Positions 1 to 9,604 of a DNA stretch of 64,000 nt are shown piece by piece; position 1 is the stretch's first letter; each line of letters begins with the position of its first letter. The DNA comes from Cyclobacteriaceae bacterium (GTDB lineage: Bacteria; Bacteroidota; Bacteroidia; Cytophagales; Cyclobacteriaceae): NCBI GenBank assembly GCA_025808415.1, contig CP075525.1, positions 2,031,501-2,095,500 of the forward strand, read 5' to 3'. Below the pieces are notes generated by a model. The model saw only the letters and a list, made by a program, of their open reading frames with translations, searched no databases and was not told the DNA's origin. Position numbers and translations under genes: made by a program.

Positions 1-1
1 C

Positions 2-304
2 AATTCCCTTAAGTTAAAAGAAATATTTTCCCGTGCCCAGGATAAAGCGGACGGTGCAGCGGTTAAAACCATCAACCGCTTACATGAAATGTTTGGTAAA
101 GCATTGAGTGTGGTGATCAATATCCTAGATCCGGATGTAATTGTTGTAGGTGGTGGCGTGGGCAACATACCTTCCATTTATTCGGATGGAATTAGCTACC
201 TTAAGCAAAATGTTTTTAACGACCGCCTCGATACACCGGTAGTAAAGCCTTTGCTGGGCGATAGTGCGGGTGTATTCGGTGCAGCTTTCCTAACTGAAAA
301 CTAA
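2..304 (+). CDS. ROK family sugar kinase/transcriptional protein, C-terminal fragment
   Basis: The reading frame is open from the left edge, so only about the last 100 residues are present and the start lies outside the window. The tail shows the ROK C-terminal nucleotide-binding segment: hydrophobic strands ending in IVVGGGVGN, then a helix and a closing GVFGAAFL stretch that matches the end of ROK glucokinases. ROK proteins with a complete N-terminal domain phosphorylate free hexoses with ATP, but some are repressors and the missing part would decide which. The stop codon is only 6 bp before the PfkB kinase gene, so the two are probably co-transcribed as a pair of sugar kinases. Confidence 0.8.
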   Translation, partial: NSLKLKEIFSRAQDKADGAAVKTINRLHEMFGKALSVVINILDPDVIVVGGGVGNIPSIYSDGISYLKQNVFNDRLDTPVVKPLLGDSAGVFGAAFLTEN

Positions 305-310
305 TACCTT

Positions 311-1282
311 ATGAAGCGAATTGCAGTGCTTGGCCCGATACCCCGCGATCATATTGTAACCCATAACGGTGACCTGATCCAAAAATGGGGTTGTATTACA
401 CACCCCGTAATTGCCTTGTCCATAATGGCCGGTGATCAACTGGAAATTTTTCCGGTGGCACACGTGCGCAAGGTTGACCTGGACAATGTGAAAGAAGTTT
501 TTGCAGGCTATAAGGGCATCAACATGAAATGCATAACCACTAAAAACGATCAGGGCGACATTATTAGTTTGAAGTTTCTTGATATGAATAACCGGGTAGA
601 GCGTCAAACCGGTTTTATGGATCCTATTTTGCCTGATGATGTGAAGGACATCCTGAATTGCGATGTGTTTGTGTTTGTACCCATCAGCGACTACGAAATT
701 TCGATCGATACCTTGAAGTTTATTAAAAGTAAAAGTAAGGGTACTATTATTTTCGATGCTCATGGCCCTACCACAGCGTGTTTGTTTAATGGTGAGCGAC
801 AGCGCAAGTTCTGGATTGACCGTGACCAGTGGCTTCCGTATATCGATGTTTTAAAAATGAACCTGGAAGAGGCTCATGCTTCATGGTTTAAAAAAGAATA
901 CGAAACCAGTGATTATACCGATACTTCGCATCTGGACCGTGCGGAGTTGTTGAAATTTGCAACTCATTGTCTTAACCAAGGCGTGCGATGTGTATACATC
1001 ACGGCTGATTCAACCGGCTGTTTGGTTTACTTTAAGGAAAAGGGAAAGGTTGTTGAAACGATGGTTCCGGCTGTGAAAGTTAAGGAAGTAATAGATACAA
1101 CAGGTTGTGGCGATTCTTTTGCCGGTGGGGTTGGGTATGGTTTACTTGAAAACCCTCTCGGTTATATTACTGCTTCGCAATATGGAAATATCCTGGGTGC
1201 ACTTCGCACGCAAGGCAAAACTTTTTCTGTTTTTAAATCACTACCCGAAGTACAATCGATTATGAAGGCTACGTATGGTTAG
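311..1282 (+). CDS. PfkB/ribokinase family carbohydrate kinase
   Basis: A 323-residue cytoplasmic kinase of the PfkB family, which moves the ATP gamma-phosphate onto a sugar or nucleoside hydroxyl. The signature near residues 261-276, DTTGCGDSFAGGVGYG, contains the anion hole and the catalytic Asp of this family. The N-terminal sugar-binding lid is less typical, with a GPIPRD motif instead of the usual GE start, so the substrate cannot be named. It follows the ROK kinase fragment by 6 bp and is convergent with the MFS transporter gene. The ATG start is the first one after the ROK stop. Length fits the family (about 300-330 residues). Confidence 0.85.
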   Translation: MKRIAVLGPIPRDHIVTHNGDLIQKWGCITHPVIALSIMAGDQLEIFPVAHVRKVDLDNVKEVFAGYKGINMKCITTKNDQGDIISLKFLDMNNRVERQTGFMDPILPDDVKDILNCDVFVFVPISDYEISIDTLKFIKSKSKGTIIFDAHGPTTACLFNGERQRKFWIDRDQWLPYIDVLKMNLEEAHASWFKKEYETSDYTDTSHLDRAELLKFATHCLNQGVRCVYITADSTGCLVYFKEKGKVVETMVPAVKVKEVIDTTGCGDSFAGGVGYGLLENPLGYITASQYGNILGALRTQGKTFSVFKSLPEVQSIMKATYG

Positions 1283-1311
1283 TGCTTAAAAAAACGAAGC
1301 ATGTTGTTCAG

Positions 1312-2589
1312 TTATGCTTTAACTTCATCCCTCTTTTCCCAGAAAGTAAGGAAGAAGAGTATAGCTACCCCCAGTGCGAGTGATGAAGGCATAATCCAAA
1401 AGGTAAAGGCACCGTCTAACCAGCCTGCTTGTGACGAGCCGTCCAGGTTGATTTTGTCACCCCACCATCCCAATATGTAGTTGCCAATCAGCATACCTGC
1501 GCCATAAGTCAATAGGGCAAATAGTCCTTGTGCACTGGCCCGTATATCTTTGGGCGCTTTGCGGTCAACATATAACTGGCCGGTAACAAAAAAGAAATCG
1601 TAACAGATGCCATGAAGGGCAATACCTACAATCAGCAAAGCTGAAGATTCGGGAAAACTTGCAAACAAAAAGTAACGCAAAGTCCACGCAAGCATGCCCA
1701 CCAATAACATCCACTTAACCCCTAACCGAACGATAAAGAAAGGCACAAGGAGCATGAACAAAACTTCGCTTACTTGCCCAATCGTCATAAACGAAGCAGA
1801 CTTTTCACCAAAGGCCATGGCAGAAATAAAATCGTTGGTGCGTGCATAATAGAACGCCAACGGGATACAAATGAGAAAACTGCAAAGCGCAAAAATTCCA
1901 AAGTTCCGTTGCCCCATCAGTTTAATAGCATCCAATCCCAGCGCTTTACTAATGCTAAAGGCCTGACCTTTGGCTTGAGGGGGTGCCGCAGGCAAGGTGA
2001 AACTATATAAACCATAAATAACCGACATGATGGAACACATCTTTAAGGGTATGTTAGTAGCCTGCGCATTGGCAACACCGGTAAGTGCTTTAATAAGGGG
2101 TATATCAAGCCAGCCTAAAACCGTTTGGGCTACCACTAACCCAGCCACAATCCAACCGATGGTTCCCCACACACGAATAGCCGGAAATTGTTTGTCGGGG
2201 TTAGCAATGTTTGCGAAAGCAATGGCATTTACCAGGGCCAGGGTTGGCATAAAGAGCATAAAGTAGGCGAACATAATCCAGATGAATGTTCCCGGGTCGG
2301 TAACCGATGCTGCGTACCACAGTAGCGCCCCTCCAACCAAATGGCAAAAGGCGTTAACCTTTTCGGCATTTATGTAGCGGTCGGCTATCAAGCCAACAAA
2401 CAAGGGTGCCAGCAACCCCGCCCAGTTGTGGGTAGCGTATGCACTGCCGATAATGGTGTTGATGCCCTCAGTTCCCTTAAATACTTCCAGCAGGTAACTG
2501 CCCATGGTAACAAAAAAACCTCCCCAGATGAAAAACTGGAAGAACATCATTACACTAAGCCTTAATTGAAGATTGGTTTGAGTAGTCAT
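1312..2589 (-). CDS. MFS transporter, nucleoside:H+ symporter (NHS) type
   Basis: About 425 residues with twelve hydrophobic segments. The N-terminal FFQFFIWGGFFVTMGSYL pattern and overall layout resemble the NupG/XapB family of proton symporters. In Bacteroidota, members of this group often sit beside Gfo/Idh/MocA and TIM-barrel sugar genes, so a sugar or glycoside cargo is as likely here as a nucleoside (inference from context). The ATG at 2589 is preferred. A GTG 21 bp upstream (2610) would add seven polar residues. The gene is divergent from the oxidoreductase gene at 2737, and the spacer holds a LacI-type palindrome, so both are probably controlled together. Confidence 0.85.
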   Translation of the reverse strand: MTTQTNLQLRLSVMMFFQFFIWGGFFVTMGSYLLEVFKGTEGINTIIGSAYATHNWAGLLAPLFVGLIADRYINAEKVNAFCHLVGGALLWYAASVTDPGTFIWIMFAYFMLFMPTLALVNAIAFANIANPDKQFPAIRVWGTIGWIVAGLVVAQTVLGWLDIPLIKALTGVANAQATNIPLKMCSIMSVIYGLYSFTLPAAPPQAKGQAFSISKALGLDAIKLMGQRNFGIFALCSFLICIPLAFYYARTNDFISAMAFGEKSASFMTIGQVSEVLFMLLVPFFIVRLGVKWMLLVGMLAWTLRYFLFASFPESSALLIVGIALHGICYDFFFVTGQLYVDRKAPKDIRASAQGLFALLTYGAGMLIGNYILGWWGDKINLDGSSQAGWLDGAFTFWIMPSSLALGVAILFFLTFWEKRDEVKA

Positions 2590-2656
2590 GTTTTGGTTTG
2601 GTTTGAGCACCTAAAATTGCACGAATAAATCGATTGCGCAAGCCCTTTAAATAATT

Positions 2657-2668
2657 GCAAACGTTTGC
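2657..2668. promoter_or_regulatory. LacI-family-type operator, site 1
   Basis: GCAAACGTTTGC is a perfect 12-bp palindrome with the central CG step typical of LacI/CcpA-class operators. Read on the minus strand the wider site is TTACGCAAACGTTTGC, sharing the 15-mer TTACGCAAACGTTTG with the site at 9545. It lies between the divergent MFS and Gfo/Idh genes, 68 bp from either start or slightly more. No LacI-type gene is present in the window. Confidence 0.75.
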
Positions 2669-2736
2669 GTAAAATCAGTATTAATGTTTTACGATCTTTT
2701 GGATATATTGCTTAACAACCTAAAAATTGACCAACG

Positions 2737-3888
2737 GTGAAAAGAAAATTACGCATGGGCATGGTGGGCGGTGGCCTTGATGGTTTTATCGGGGCTGTGC
2801 ACCGGAAAGCTGCCGCTATGGATGGCCAAATTGAATTAGTATGTGGAGTGTTTAGCAGCGATCCGCAAAAATCAAAAGCAACCGGAGATTCACTTTACCT
2901 GGATTCTTCGCGTATTTATTCGAGCTATGATGAAATGATTAAAGCAGAGAAAAAACTGCCGGCCGATCAGCGCATGGATTTTGTATCCATTGTAACGCCC
3001 AATCATATGCACTTTGCTCCTGCCAAAGCAGCACTGGAAAATGGTTTCCACGTGATTATCGATAAGCCAATGACGCTTTCGCTGGCCGAAGCAAAAAAAC
3101 TAAAGCAAGTTGCTGATAAATCTGGATTGGTGTTCGCATTAACGCATACCTATACTGGTTACCCGATGATCAAGGAAGCACGGCAATTGATCAAGTCTGG
3201 CAAATTGGGCAAAGTCCGCAAGGTTTATGTAGAGTATATACAAGGTTGGCTGCATGCACCCCTTGAGAAGACCGGCCAAAAGCAAGCCACCTGGCGGTCT
3301 GATCCTAAAAAATCCGGGCTGGGTGGTGCGCTTGGCGATATCGGTACGCATGCGGCTAATCTTGCCGAATATGTAACCGGTGCAACTATTACTGAGCTTT
3401 GTGCTGAACTGAATTCCGTTGTGCCCGGCCGGTTGCTTGATGATGACGACATGATGTTCTTACATTTCGATAATGGTGCGCATGGCACATTGTTGGCCAC
3501 ACAAATTGCTGCCGGTGAAGAAAATAATCTGTCCATTCGCGTGTATGGTGAAAAAGGCGGGCTTGAATGGCGACAAGAAGAGCCTAACACACTGTTATTA
3601 AAATGGCCCGATAAAGCCAAAGAAATATACCGTTCAGCTATGGGGTATACCTGTGATAGTTCAAAGCAAAATACCAGAACGCCATCAGGCCATCCGGAGG
3701 GATACCTGGAAGCATTTGCCAACCTTTACGTAGCCTTTGCCAAGGCCGTTCGCGATTTTAAACCTGGAAAAAGAATAGATCCTGAAAAATACGACTTCCC
3801 TGATGTGGATGATGGAGTGAAAGGGATGGCCTTTATTGAGGCTGCCATTAAATCATCAAAGGGAAAACAAAAGTGGGTTAAAATCTAA
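2737..3888 (+). CDS. Gfo/Idh/MocA family oxidoreductase
   Basis: A 383-residue NAD(P)-dependent sugar oxidoreductase. The N-terminal Rossmann fold is visible as MGMVGGGLDGFIG. The family's catalytic-lysine motif appears as IDKPMTLS, and a later GDIGTHAANLAEY segment carries the His used in the active site. Proteins of this group oxidise or reduce a sugar hydroxyl or keto group. The GTG start is chosen because it gives the usual basic KRKLR lead-in; an ATG six codons later is the alternative. It heads an apparent five-gene operon (gaps of 8, -4, 10 and 10 bp) with two TIM-barrel proteins, a haem c lipoprotein and an unknown protein, fitting processing of a 3-keto sugar or glycoside (inference). 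Confidence 0.88.
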   Translation: MKRKLRMGMVGGGLDGFIGAVHRKAAAMDGQIELVCGVFSSDPQKSKATGDSLYLDSSRIYSSYDEMIKAEKKLPADQRMDFVSIVTPNHMHFAPAKAALENGFHVIIDKPMTLSLAEAKKLKQVADKSGLVFALTHTYTGYPMIKEARQLIKSGKLGKVRKVYVEYIQGWLHAPLEKTGQKQATWRSDPKKSGLGGALGDIGTHAANLAEYVTGATITELCAELNSVVPGRLLDDDDMMFLHFDNGAHGTLLATQIAAGEENNLSIRVYGEKGGLEWRQEEPNTLLLKWPDKAKEIYRSAMGYTCDSSKQNTRTPSGHPEGYLEAFANLYVAFAKAVRDFKPGKRIDPEKYDFPDVDDGVKGMAFIEAAIKSSKGKQKWVKI

Positions 3889-3896
3889 GAGCATAG

Positions 3897-4949
3897 ATGA
3901 AGAACATTAAAGGACCAGCTATTTTTCTTGCCCAGTTTATGGGTGCCGAACCACCGTTTGATGATATGAAGTCTATTTGCAAATGGGCTGCATCGTTGGG
4001 GTATGTTGGCGTGCAAATACCTACGTGGGATGAACGTTGCATTGACCTGAAACGCGTGGCCGAAAGCAAAACATATGCTGATGAGTACCGAGAGATGATT
4101 GAAGATTGCGGTGTGCAAATTACAGAACTAAGTACGCACCTGCAGGGCCAACTGGTTGCGGTGCATCCGGCATATGATGTGATGTTCGATGGCTTTGCAC
4201 CCAAAAACATTAAAGGCAACTATAAAGCACGAACAGCATGGGCTGTTGACCAATTGAAGTTAGCAGCAAAAGCAAGTAAAAACCTTGGGTTAAAAGCGCA
4301 TGCTACATTTTCGGGTGCCCTGCTCTGGCATACGGTGTACCCTTGGCCGCAACGTCCGGCCGGATTAGTAGAAGCTGGATTTAAAGAGTTGGCAAAACGT
4401 TGGTTGCCAATACTCAATGCTTTTGATAAAGCCGGTGTAGATGTATGTTACGAAATCCACCCGGGTGAAGACCTACACGATGGTATAACGTTTGAACGAT
4501 TCCTGAACGAAACGGGCAACCATCCGCGTGCGAATTTGCTTTTCGATCCCAGCCACTTTGTGCTTCAACAACTTGATTACCTTCAGTACATTGATTTCTA
4601 TCATCCCTACATAAAAATGTTCCATGTAAAGGATGCAGAATTTAATGCTACCGGTAAAAGTGGTGTTTATGGTGGTTTTCAGGATTGGATAAACCGTCCT
4701 GGGCGCTTCCGTTCATTGGGCGATGGCCAGGTTGATTTCAAAGGCATTTTTTCTAAACTGGCACAGTACAATTATGATGGTTGGGCTGTGTTGGAGTGGG
4801 AGTGCTGTATAAAGCATCCGGAGCAGGGAGCAAAGGAAGGTGCACCCTTTATTCGGGAACATATAATAAGGGTAACGGATAAAACCTTTGATGATTTTGC
4901 TTCGGTTGGAACTGATGTTAAATTGAATAAAAAAATATTAGGCATATGA
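3897..4949 (+). CDS. Sugar phosphate isomerase/epimerase-like TIM-barrel protein
   Basis: A 350-residue AP-endonuclease-2/xylose-isomerase-like barrel. Metal-ligand positions of the family can be seen: YEIHPGED in the middle, NLLFDPSHF, and FHVKDAEF towards the C-terminus. These proteins isomerise, epimerise or cleave keto sugars using a divalent metal. No signal peptide, so it acts in the cytoplasm. The start codon lies 8 bp after the Gfo/Idh stop, and the stop overlaps the cytochrome start by 4 bp (ATGA). The tight coupling with the oxidoreductase suggests sequential steps on the same sugar. The exact substrate cannot be read from sequence. Confidence 0.85.
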   Translation: MKNIKGPAIFLAQFMGAEPPFDDMKSICKWAASLGYVGVQIPTWDERCIDLKRVAESKTYADEYREMIEDCGVQITELSTHLQGQLVAVHPAYDVMFDGFAPKNIKGNYKARTAWAVDQLKLAAKASKNLGLKAHATFSGALLWHTVYPWPQRPAGLVEAGFKELAKRWLPILNAFDKAGVDVCYEIHPGEDLHDGITFERFLNETGNHPRANLLFDPSHFVLQQLDYLQYIDFYHPYIKMFHVKDAEFNATGKSGVYGGFQDWINRPGRFRSLGDGQVDFKGIFSKLAQYNYDGWAVLEWECCIKHPEQGAKEGAPFIREHIIRVTDKTFDDFASVGTDVKLNKKILGI

Positions 4950-5332
4950 CAAAGAAAATTTTGGTGATGGCACTATTTATTTCCGGGTTAGCATCTTGTG
5001 GCGGAAATAAAACTACAGATCAAGCCCAGGATGAGCCCGTTCAACTCTCCACCAACCAATTGGCCGCCATCGGTAAAATCCTGGTGGATGAGTCCGATTG
5101 TAAAACCTGCCATCATCCAACCAATAAAATAATTGGGCCTGCCCACAAAGAAGTTGCCGAGAAGTATGAGTTCACCGATGCGAACATTAAATACCTGGCC
5201 AAACGAATTATTGAAGGTGGCAGTGGCGTTTGGGGTGAGGTGCCCATGAATGGTCATCCTGACATGAAGCAGGAAGATGCTGAGAAAATGGCGATTTATG
5301 TCCTTTCGCTGGATGGTGAAGAAAGAAAATAA
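4946..5332 (+). CDS. Class I cytochrome c lipoprotein
   Basis: A 128-residue exported protein. Residues 1-17 form a signal peptide ending in the lipobox LASC (Cys18 would be lipidated). One haem-attachment site CKTCH lies at residues 52-56, and Met101 in VPMNGHPDM is the probable second axial ligand, as in small c551/c552-type cytochromes. It is translationally coupled to the TIM-barrel gene. In other bacteria, glucoside 3-dehydrogenases made of a GMC subunit and a small Tat-exported subunit pass electrons to a cytochrome c. This protein could play that part for the GMC pair at 9.7-11.9 kb (inference from context). Confidence 0.85.
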   Translation: MTKKILVMALFISGLASCGGNKTTDQAQDEPVQLSTNQLAAIGKILVDESDCKTCHHPTNKIIGPAHKEVAEKYEFTDANIKYLAKRIIEGGSGVWGEVPMNGHPDMKQEDAEKMAIYVLSLDGEERK

Positions 5333-5342
5333 TTAAATAAAC

Positions 5343-5768
5343 ATGGTTCACCCGGTGTTTGAAAACGAGTATGTCATTTGTGAACTGGATGATGCCTTGC
5401 CTGTTTTGAAGCACCGTTGGAAAACCGAGCCTTCGGGTGAGGTTTTTCGAAGTAACTTAATAGCCATTCAACAGCGCTACATTGAATTGGCCAAAGCCTA
5501 TGATAACCTGGCCTGGCTGGCCGACACCCAAATGTTGGGTGAAGTAGATCAGGAAACAGAAGATTGGTTTGTTCAGGTTTGGGACGACCTGCTTTTTGTA
5601 AAAGCAGGTGTAAAATATCATGGTGTCATCTTAGGGGATGATCTTTTTGCCGATTACCCGATGGAGAAATTCAAGTTGAATGCTGAGGAAAAGTTTGCTG
5701 CGCACGGTGTTCAACTGGCCGTTTTTTCCGATGAGGATGAGGCGTATGAATGGATTAGAACGCGATAA
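5343..5768 (+). CDS. Conserved hypothetical protein (STAS/SpoIIAA-like size)
   Basis: A 141-residue acidic protein with no signal peptide or membrane segment. I do not recognise a named domain with confidence. The alternating strand and helix pattern, with a central IAIQQRYIELAKAYDN helix and a YPMEKFKLN stretch, is compatible with small Bacteroidota proteins loosely related to STAS domains. It sits inside the sugar operon, 10 bp after the cytochrome gene and 10 bp before the next TIM-barrel gene, so it is probably expressed with them. Confidence 0.6.
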   Translation: MVHPVFENEYVICELDDALPVLKHRWKTEPSGEVFRSNLIAIQQRYIELAKAYDNLAWLADTQMLGEVDQETEDWFVQVWDDLLFVKAGVKYHGVILGDDLFADYPMEKFKLNAEEKFAAHGVQLAVFSDEDEAYEWIRTR

Positions 5769-5778
5769 CTATAAACAC

Positions 5779-6657
5779 ATGAAACGGAGAACTTTTATTC
5801 AACAATCTGCTTTTGCTGCTACAGGTGGAATTTTGCTTCCGTCTTTAATCAGTTGTAAAACACCTGCCCATGAAAAACCCATTGGTATTCAGCTTTATAC
5901 CTTGAAGGATATAATACTGAAGGATGTTAAAGGAACGTTGCAACAAGTAGCTAAGATTGGATTTAAGGAGTTGGAGTTGTATGGGCATAATGATGGAAAG
6001 GTTTTTAATATGCCCTACGCAGAATTTAAGGCTATGGCTTCGGACCTGGGCTTGAAAATTGTAAGCGGACATTACATGACCGGGCAGGCTTTCCCCACTA
6101 TGAAGGGTACCCTGGTTAATGAATGGGAACGAGCGGTTGATGATGCAGCAAAAGCCGGGCAACAGTATATGGTTATAGCCTGGCTTCATCCGGAGGAGCG
6201 TAAAACAATGGACGGTTACAAGCGCGTTATTGATTTAATGAATAACGCAAATGAAACATGTCGGAAAGCGGGCATAACATTGGGTTATCATAACCACGAG
6301 TTTGAGTTTATTCCGGTTGATGGGGAGGTACCTTATACCGTGATGGTTGCGGGAATGGATCCTTCTATAATTCTCGAACTGGATATTTACTGGAGTACTT
6401 TTGCAGAGGTTGATGCGCTGGAGTTATTCCGTAAGAACAAAGGCAGGATACACCTTTGGCATGTAAAAGATATGGACAAAACCGATCGAAAATTGCAAAC
6501 CGATGTAGGCTCAGGCTCAATTGACTATAAATCGATATTTGCCGCAGCCGACCAATCCGGTATGAAGCATTTCTTTCTGGAACAGGAATATTTTACCAAG
6601 CCGCAAATAGAGGCTATAAGCCAGGGCTTCAAGCATTTAAGTATAATTATCAGTTAG
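5779..6657 (+). CDS. Exported sugar phosphate isomerase/epimerase-like TIM-barrel lipoprotein
   Basis: About 292 residues. The N-terminus MKRRTFIQQSAFAATGG has the twin-arginine pattern of Tat signals and ends in a lipobox-like LISC, suggesting export of a folded metal-bound barrel and lipid anchoring. Family motifs include GYHNHEFEF, LELDIYW and LWHVKDMD, which hold metal ligands in xylose-isomerase-like barrels. An in-frame upstream extension reading into the previous gene has no signal sequence and is rejected. This is the last gene of the operon; its stop overlaps the stop of the convergent amylase gene by 4 bp. Confidence 0.83.
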   Translation: MKRRTFIQQSAFAATGGILLPSLISCKTPAHEKPIGIQLYTLKDIILKDVKGTLQQVAKIGFKELELYGHNDGKVFNMPYAEFKAMASDLGLKIVSGHYMTGQAFPTMKGTLVNEWERAVDDAAKAGQQYMVIAWLHPEERKTMDGYKRVIDLMNNANETCRKAGITLGYHNHEFEFIPVDGEVPYTVMVAGMDPSIILELDIYWSTFAEVDALELFRKNKGRIHLWHVKDMDKTDRKLQTDVGSGSIDYKSIFAAADQSGMKHFFLEQEYFTKPQIEAISQGFKHLSIIIS

Positions 6658-9482
6658 TTGTCAGCAATAACAAGTTTCCTGGTTATAAAACCGCGAGCTG
6701 TGTTTATACGAAGCAAGTATAGTCCTGAAGGGTATTGATTGGTCTCAATTTCTTCAATAGCAAATCCTTCCATTTGTTTTTTGTAAACGAGCTGGCCGTT
6801 AGGGTTGTACAATTTAATTATTACCGGTCCTGGTATTGTTTCATCTGCGGTAACAAATACTCGCCCATTGGCCGGGTTTGGAAAAACCTGTATGGTTTTG
6901 TTGTATAAGGCAGGTTCCTCCAAACCAACTATCAATTCAGGTTCTGGTGTGGGTTGCTGAACGGTGGTGAAAATATAAAATGTACCGGGGCTTAATGAAA
7001 TTTGCTGCTGACGATCGGTGACCTCATATGGTAACCCACTAAAATAATCATACCACGTTCCGGTTTTGCTAAAGTTTGCACTAGCACTTCGTGCAGAAGT
7101 AGAAAAATTTCCAAGGATGGCAACATCCATGGATGGATGTGTAATGTTTATCCTTCGGGTATCACCACTCTGTTGCCAAAGTATAGTTCCGCTTGTAAAA
7201 ACTGAACGATTGGTATTGACTAATTTAAAAATAGCGCTCATGGCTTTGTACAAGCGTTGACGATCGGCATTCTCGTAGTAACCCAATCCAGCCGTACCCC
7301 ATGGAAGCGGTCTATTATCCAACCGACAAGAGGGTAAGATTGTGCCGTTTGTGCACGTATTAATGCTCTTGTCGTATCCAAGTTCCTGAAATTGCCATAA
7401 CATTTTTGGCCCCGGAAGAGTATAGAAGAACGCAGCACCAAGTTTTATCCTGTCCAGCATAGTTTTTACCGAACGAATATTGTATCCGCCAGTTTGTTGG
7501 CCGGAAGTTCGGAGTTCGTATGCAAGTCTTTCTTCATCGTGGCTTTCCATGTAGGTAACCCGTGTTCTGGAATCAGCACCGGATATAACCGTGCTGGTGT
7601 TACCTTTTAGTAAAGCTGCGTATTGCTCGTCCAGCCTTCTCCATAGTAACATCCCTTCATTGGCCAGGACATTTTCCTCTGCGTCTCCGCCAAAGTGCTC
7701 GAGAATTATATATGCATTGGGTTTGTAGCTCCAAATCTTTGAAGAAATCCTTTTCCAGATATCAATCCGGCTTTGGTCATAGACATTCCATTCACTTACA
7801 TTACTTGAAAATCGTTGTGTAAAGCCTTTTGACAGATCGAAGCGATAACCATCAATGTGGTATTCCTCAATCCAAAACCGGATAACACTATCGGCAAACT
7901 GTTGTGTGTAAATACTTTCATGATTGAAATCGTACCCAACATTAAACGGATGGCGTGCCACAACATTGAACCATGGATTATTTTCAGCGGGCTGGCCGCC
8001 ATTGGAATAGAGCTGAACCAAAGGACATTGTCCAAAAGCATGATTAAGTGCAATATCAAGGATAATAGCAATACCTTCCTGATGGGCCTTGTCTACCAGA
8101 TACTTTAAATCATTTTTGGTTCCATAAAATTTGTCAGGTGCAAAAAAATAGGAGGGGTTGTACCCCCAACTTAAGTTACCTTCAAATTCCATGATAGGCA
8201 TTAACTCAATTGCATTTATTCCCAGCTTTTTCAGGTACGATAAGCTGTCGGCAAGGTCGCGGTATTTCCGTGTACCAATAAAATCGCGAAGTAATAATTC
8301 GTAAATAATCAGTTGGTCCTTAGGGGGTGCTTGCCACGTCATTTCATTGGGTGACCAGGTATAAGCAGTTTGGTTGGTTTGAAGAACGCTGGCAATACCG
8401 TACTCTGTTTTGGTATAAATTGGCAGATTGGGGTACGTGCTATTAGGAATAAAGGGGTCATTCCATGGATCGGCCACTTTTTCCGCATAAGGATCTCCGA
8501 TTTTAACGTTACCATCAACCCAATACTGAAACACATATTGTTGACCCGGTGTAAGCCCATTTAGCGTAAGCCAAAAGAATTTGGCATCCGGTGTCTTTTT
8601 CATAAAGTATGCATCGTTAGCTTGCCAATTGTTAAAATCCCCGGCTACATATACAAAGTTTTTTTCTAATGGTGTTTCTAATACGAGTGTAACACTTGAT
8701 GGATTTGATGGATTGTAATTTATTCCGCGTTTAGCGCCTGCAGGCAAGGCTTGAATAACTGTCGGTGGTTGATTAAATACCGTTAGGGTTTCCTCTAAAA
8801 ATTGGTCTGTTCCTTCAATTGTTGCAGTAACACGAACAATTTTTTGCCCGGATCCTGTTGGGATGAAATTTACGGAAATCGAATTTGTATTTAATACTGG
8901 AGATCCGATATCAACAAAACCACTTCCTTCGTTTACAGAAACTTTAATAGAAGATGCAGTGGAGCATATGGAGGCAGAGACGGGTATTGCATTACCGGCT
9001 GGAATAAAAATTTCTCGTTGTTGAGGTTGTGTAAGCGCAATAGGTTTATTTAACCGAATAAAAATGTCGGGAGATGTTTGTTTTGAACCATTTGCATTTC
9101 GAAAAACTACGGCTAGCCAATAGATAGGAGCATTAGCCGGGGAAAGTGTGTTGAAATAGCTCCGCAGCGTTGGCCCAAGTACAAGTGTCCACTTATTAGG
9201 TTGTCCCGGAACCTGAGTCATCAGCCCCACACCATTATCCTGACCCCAACTGCCTTTAACGGCAGTCCAGTCACCACCAGTAGGCGTGTTTGTATTATTA
9301 ATAACAACACCAGCATGGGCATATACCTTGGTTTCTCCCTCCAGCGAAGTACCGGAGGCATCAAATGTAATGGTAACTTCTTGGTCGGGCGATGGACTTT
9401 GGCAAGGGCTTAATATGACTAATTGAGCAACTGCTGAAAATACGGATGCTGAAAACAGTGTAAAAAGTAAAATTCGCCTCAT
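6654..9482 (-). CDS. Secreted GH13 alpha-amylase with T9SS sorting domain
   Basis: A 942-residue exported starch hydrolase. Residues 1-19 are a signal peptide. Beta-rich segments at about 20-150 and 150-245 look like a starch-binding and an Ig-like module. Residues about 255-350 resemble CBM48 (AGDFNNWQ). The GH13 barrel follows at about 390-780, with nucleophile Asp549 (GYRFDLSKG), acid/base Glu595 (IILEHFGG) and Asp649 (MESHDEERL). The last about 75 residues form a type A T9SS sorting domain (VFPNPANGRVF to the C-terminus), so it is probably secreted or attached to the surface by the Por system. A LacI-type site lies 63 bp upstream of the start. Confidence 0.92.
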   Translation of the reverse strand: MRRILLFTLFSASVFSAVAQLVILSPCQSPSPDQEVTITFDASGTSLEGETKVYAHAGVVINNTNTPTGGDWTAVKGSWGQDNGVGLMTQVPGQPNKWTLVLGPTLRSYFNTLSPANAPIYWLAVVFRNANGSKQTSPDIFIRLNKPIALTQPQQREIFIPAGNAIPVSASICSTASSIKVSVNEGSGFVDIGSPVLNTNSISVNFIPTGSGQKIVRVTATIEGTDQFLEETLTVFNQPPTVIQALPAGAKRGINYNPSNPSSVTLVLETPLEKNFVYVAGDFNNWQANDAYFMKKTPDAKFFWLTLNGLTPGQQYVFQYWVDGNVKIGDPYAEKVADPWNDPFIPNSTYPNLPIYTKTEYGIASVLQTNQTAYTWSPNEMTWQAPPKDQLIIYELLLRDFIGTRKYRDLADSLSYLKKLGINAIELMPIMEFEGNLSWGYNPSYFFAPDKFYGTKNDLKYLVDKAHQEGIAIILDIALNHAFGQCPLVQLYSNGGQPAENNPWFNVVARHPFNVGYDFNHESIYTQQFADSVIRFWIEEYHIDGYRFDLSKGFTQRFSSNVSEWNVYDQSRIDIWKRISSKIWSYKPNAYIILEHFGGDAEENVLANEGMLLWRRLDEQYAALLKGNTSTVISGADSRTRVTYMESHDEERLAYELRTSGQQTGGYNIRSVKTMLDRIKLGAAFFYTLPGPKMLWQFQELGYDKSINTCTNGTILPSCRLDNRPLPWGTAGLGYYENADRQRLYKAMSAIFKLVNTNRSVFTSGTILWQQSGDTRRINITHPSMDVAILGNFSTSARSASANFSKTGTWYDYFSGLPYEVTDRQQQISLSPGTFYIFTTVQQPTPEPELIVGLEEPALYNKTIQVFPNPANGRVFVTADETIPGPVIIKLYNPNGQLVYKKQMEGFAIEEIETNQYPSGLYLLRINTARGFITRKLVIADN

Positions 9483-9544
9483 TTCAATTCAATTAAAATC
9501 TCGTTAAATATAATGTCTGTGCCTCTTATTTCATTAGAAAAATT

Positions 9545-9558
9545 ACGCAAACGTTTGT
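9545..9558. promoter_or_regulatory. LacI-family-type operator, site 2
   Basis: ACGCAAACGTTTGT, embedded in TTACGCAAACGTTTG, is the same 15-mer as site 1 read on the opposite strand. It lies 63 bp upstream of the secreted amylase start and downstream of the small dehydrogenase subunit gene, so the amylase is its likely target. Confidence 0.75.
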
Positions 9559-9604
9559 TTTGACATAAACGATACTCATCGCAACAACGTGTACATAGTC
9601 AAAC

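Noticed and set aside
3225..3722. Minus-strand open frame of 165 codons
   Set aside because: It is the shadow of the Gfo/Idh gene, which has clear family motifs on the plus strand.
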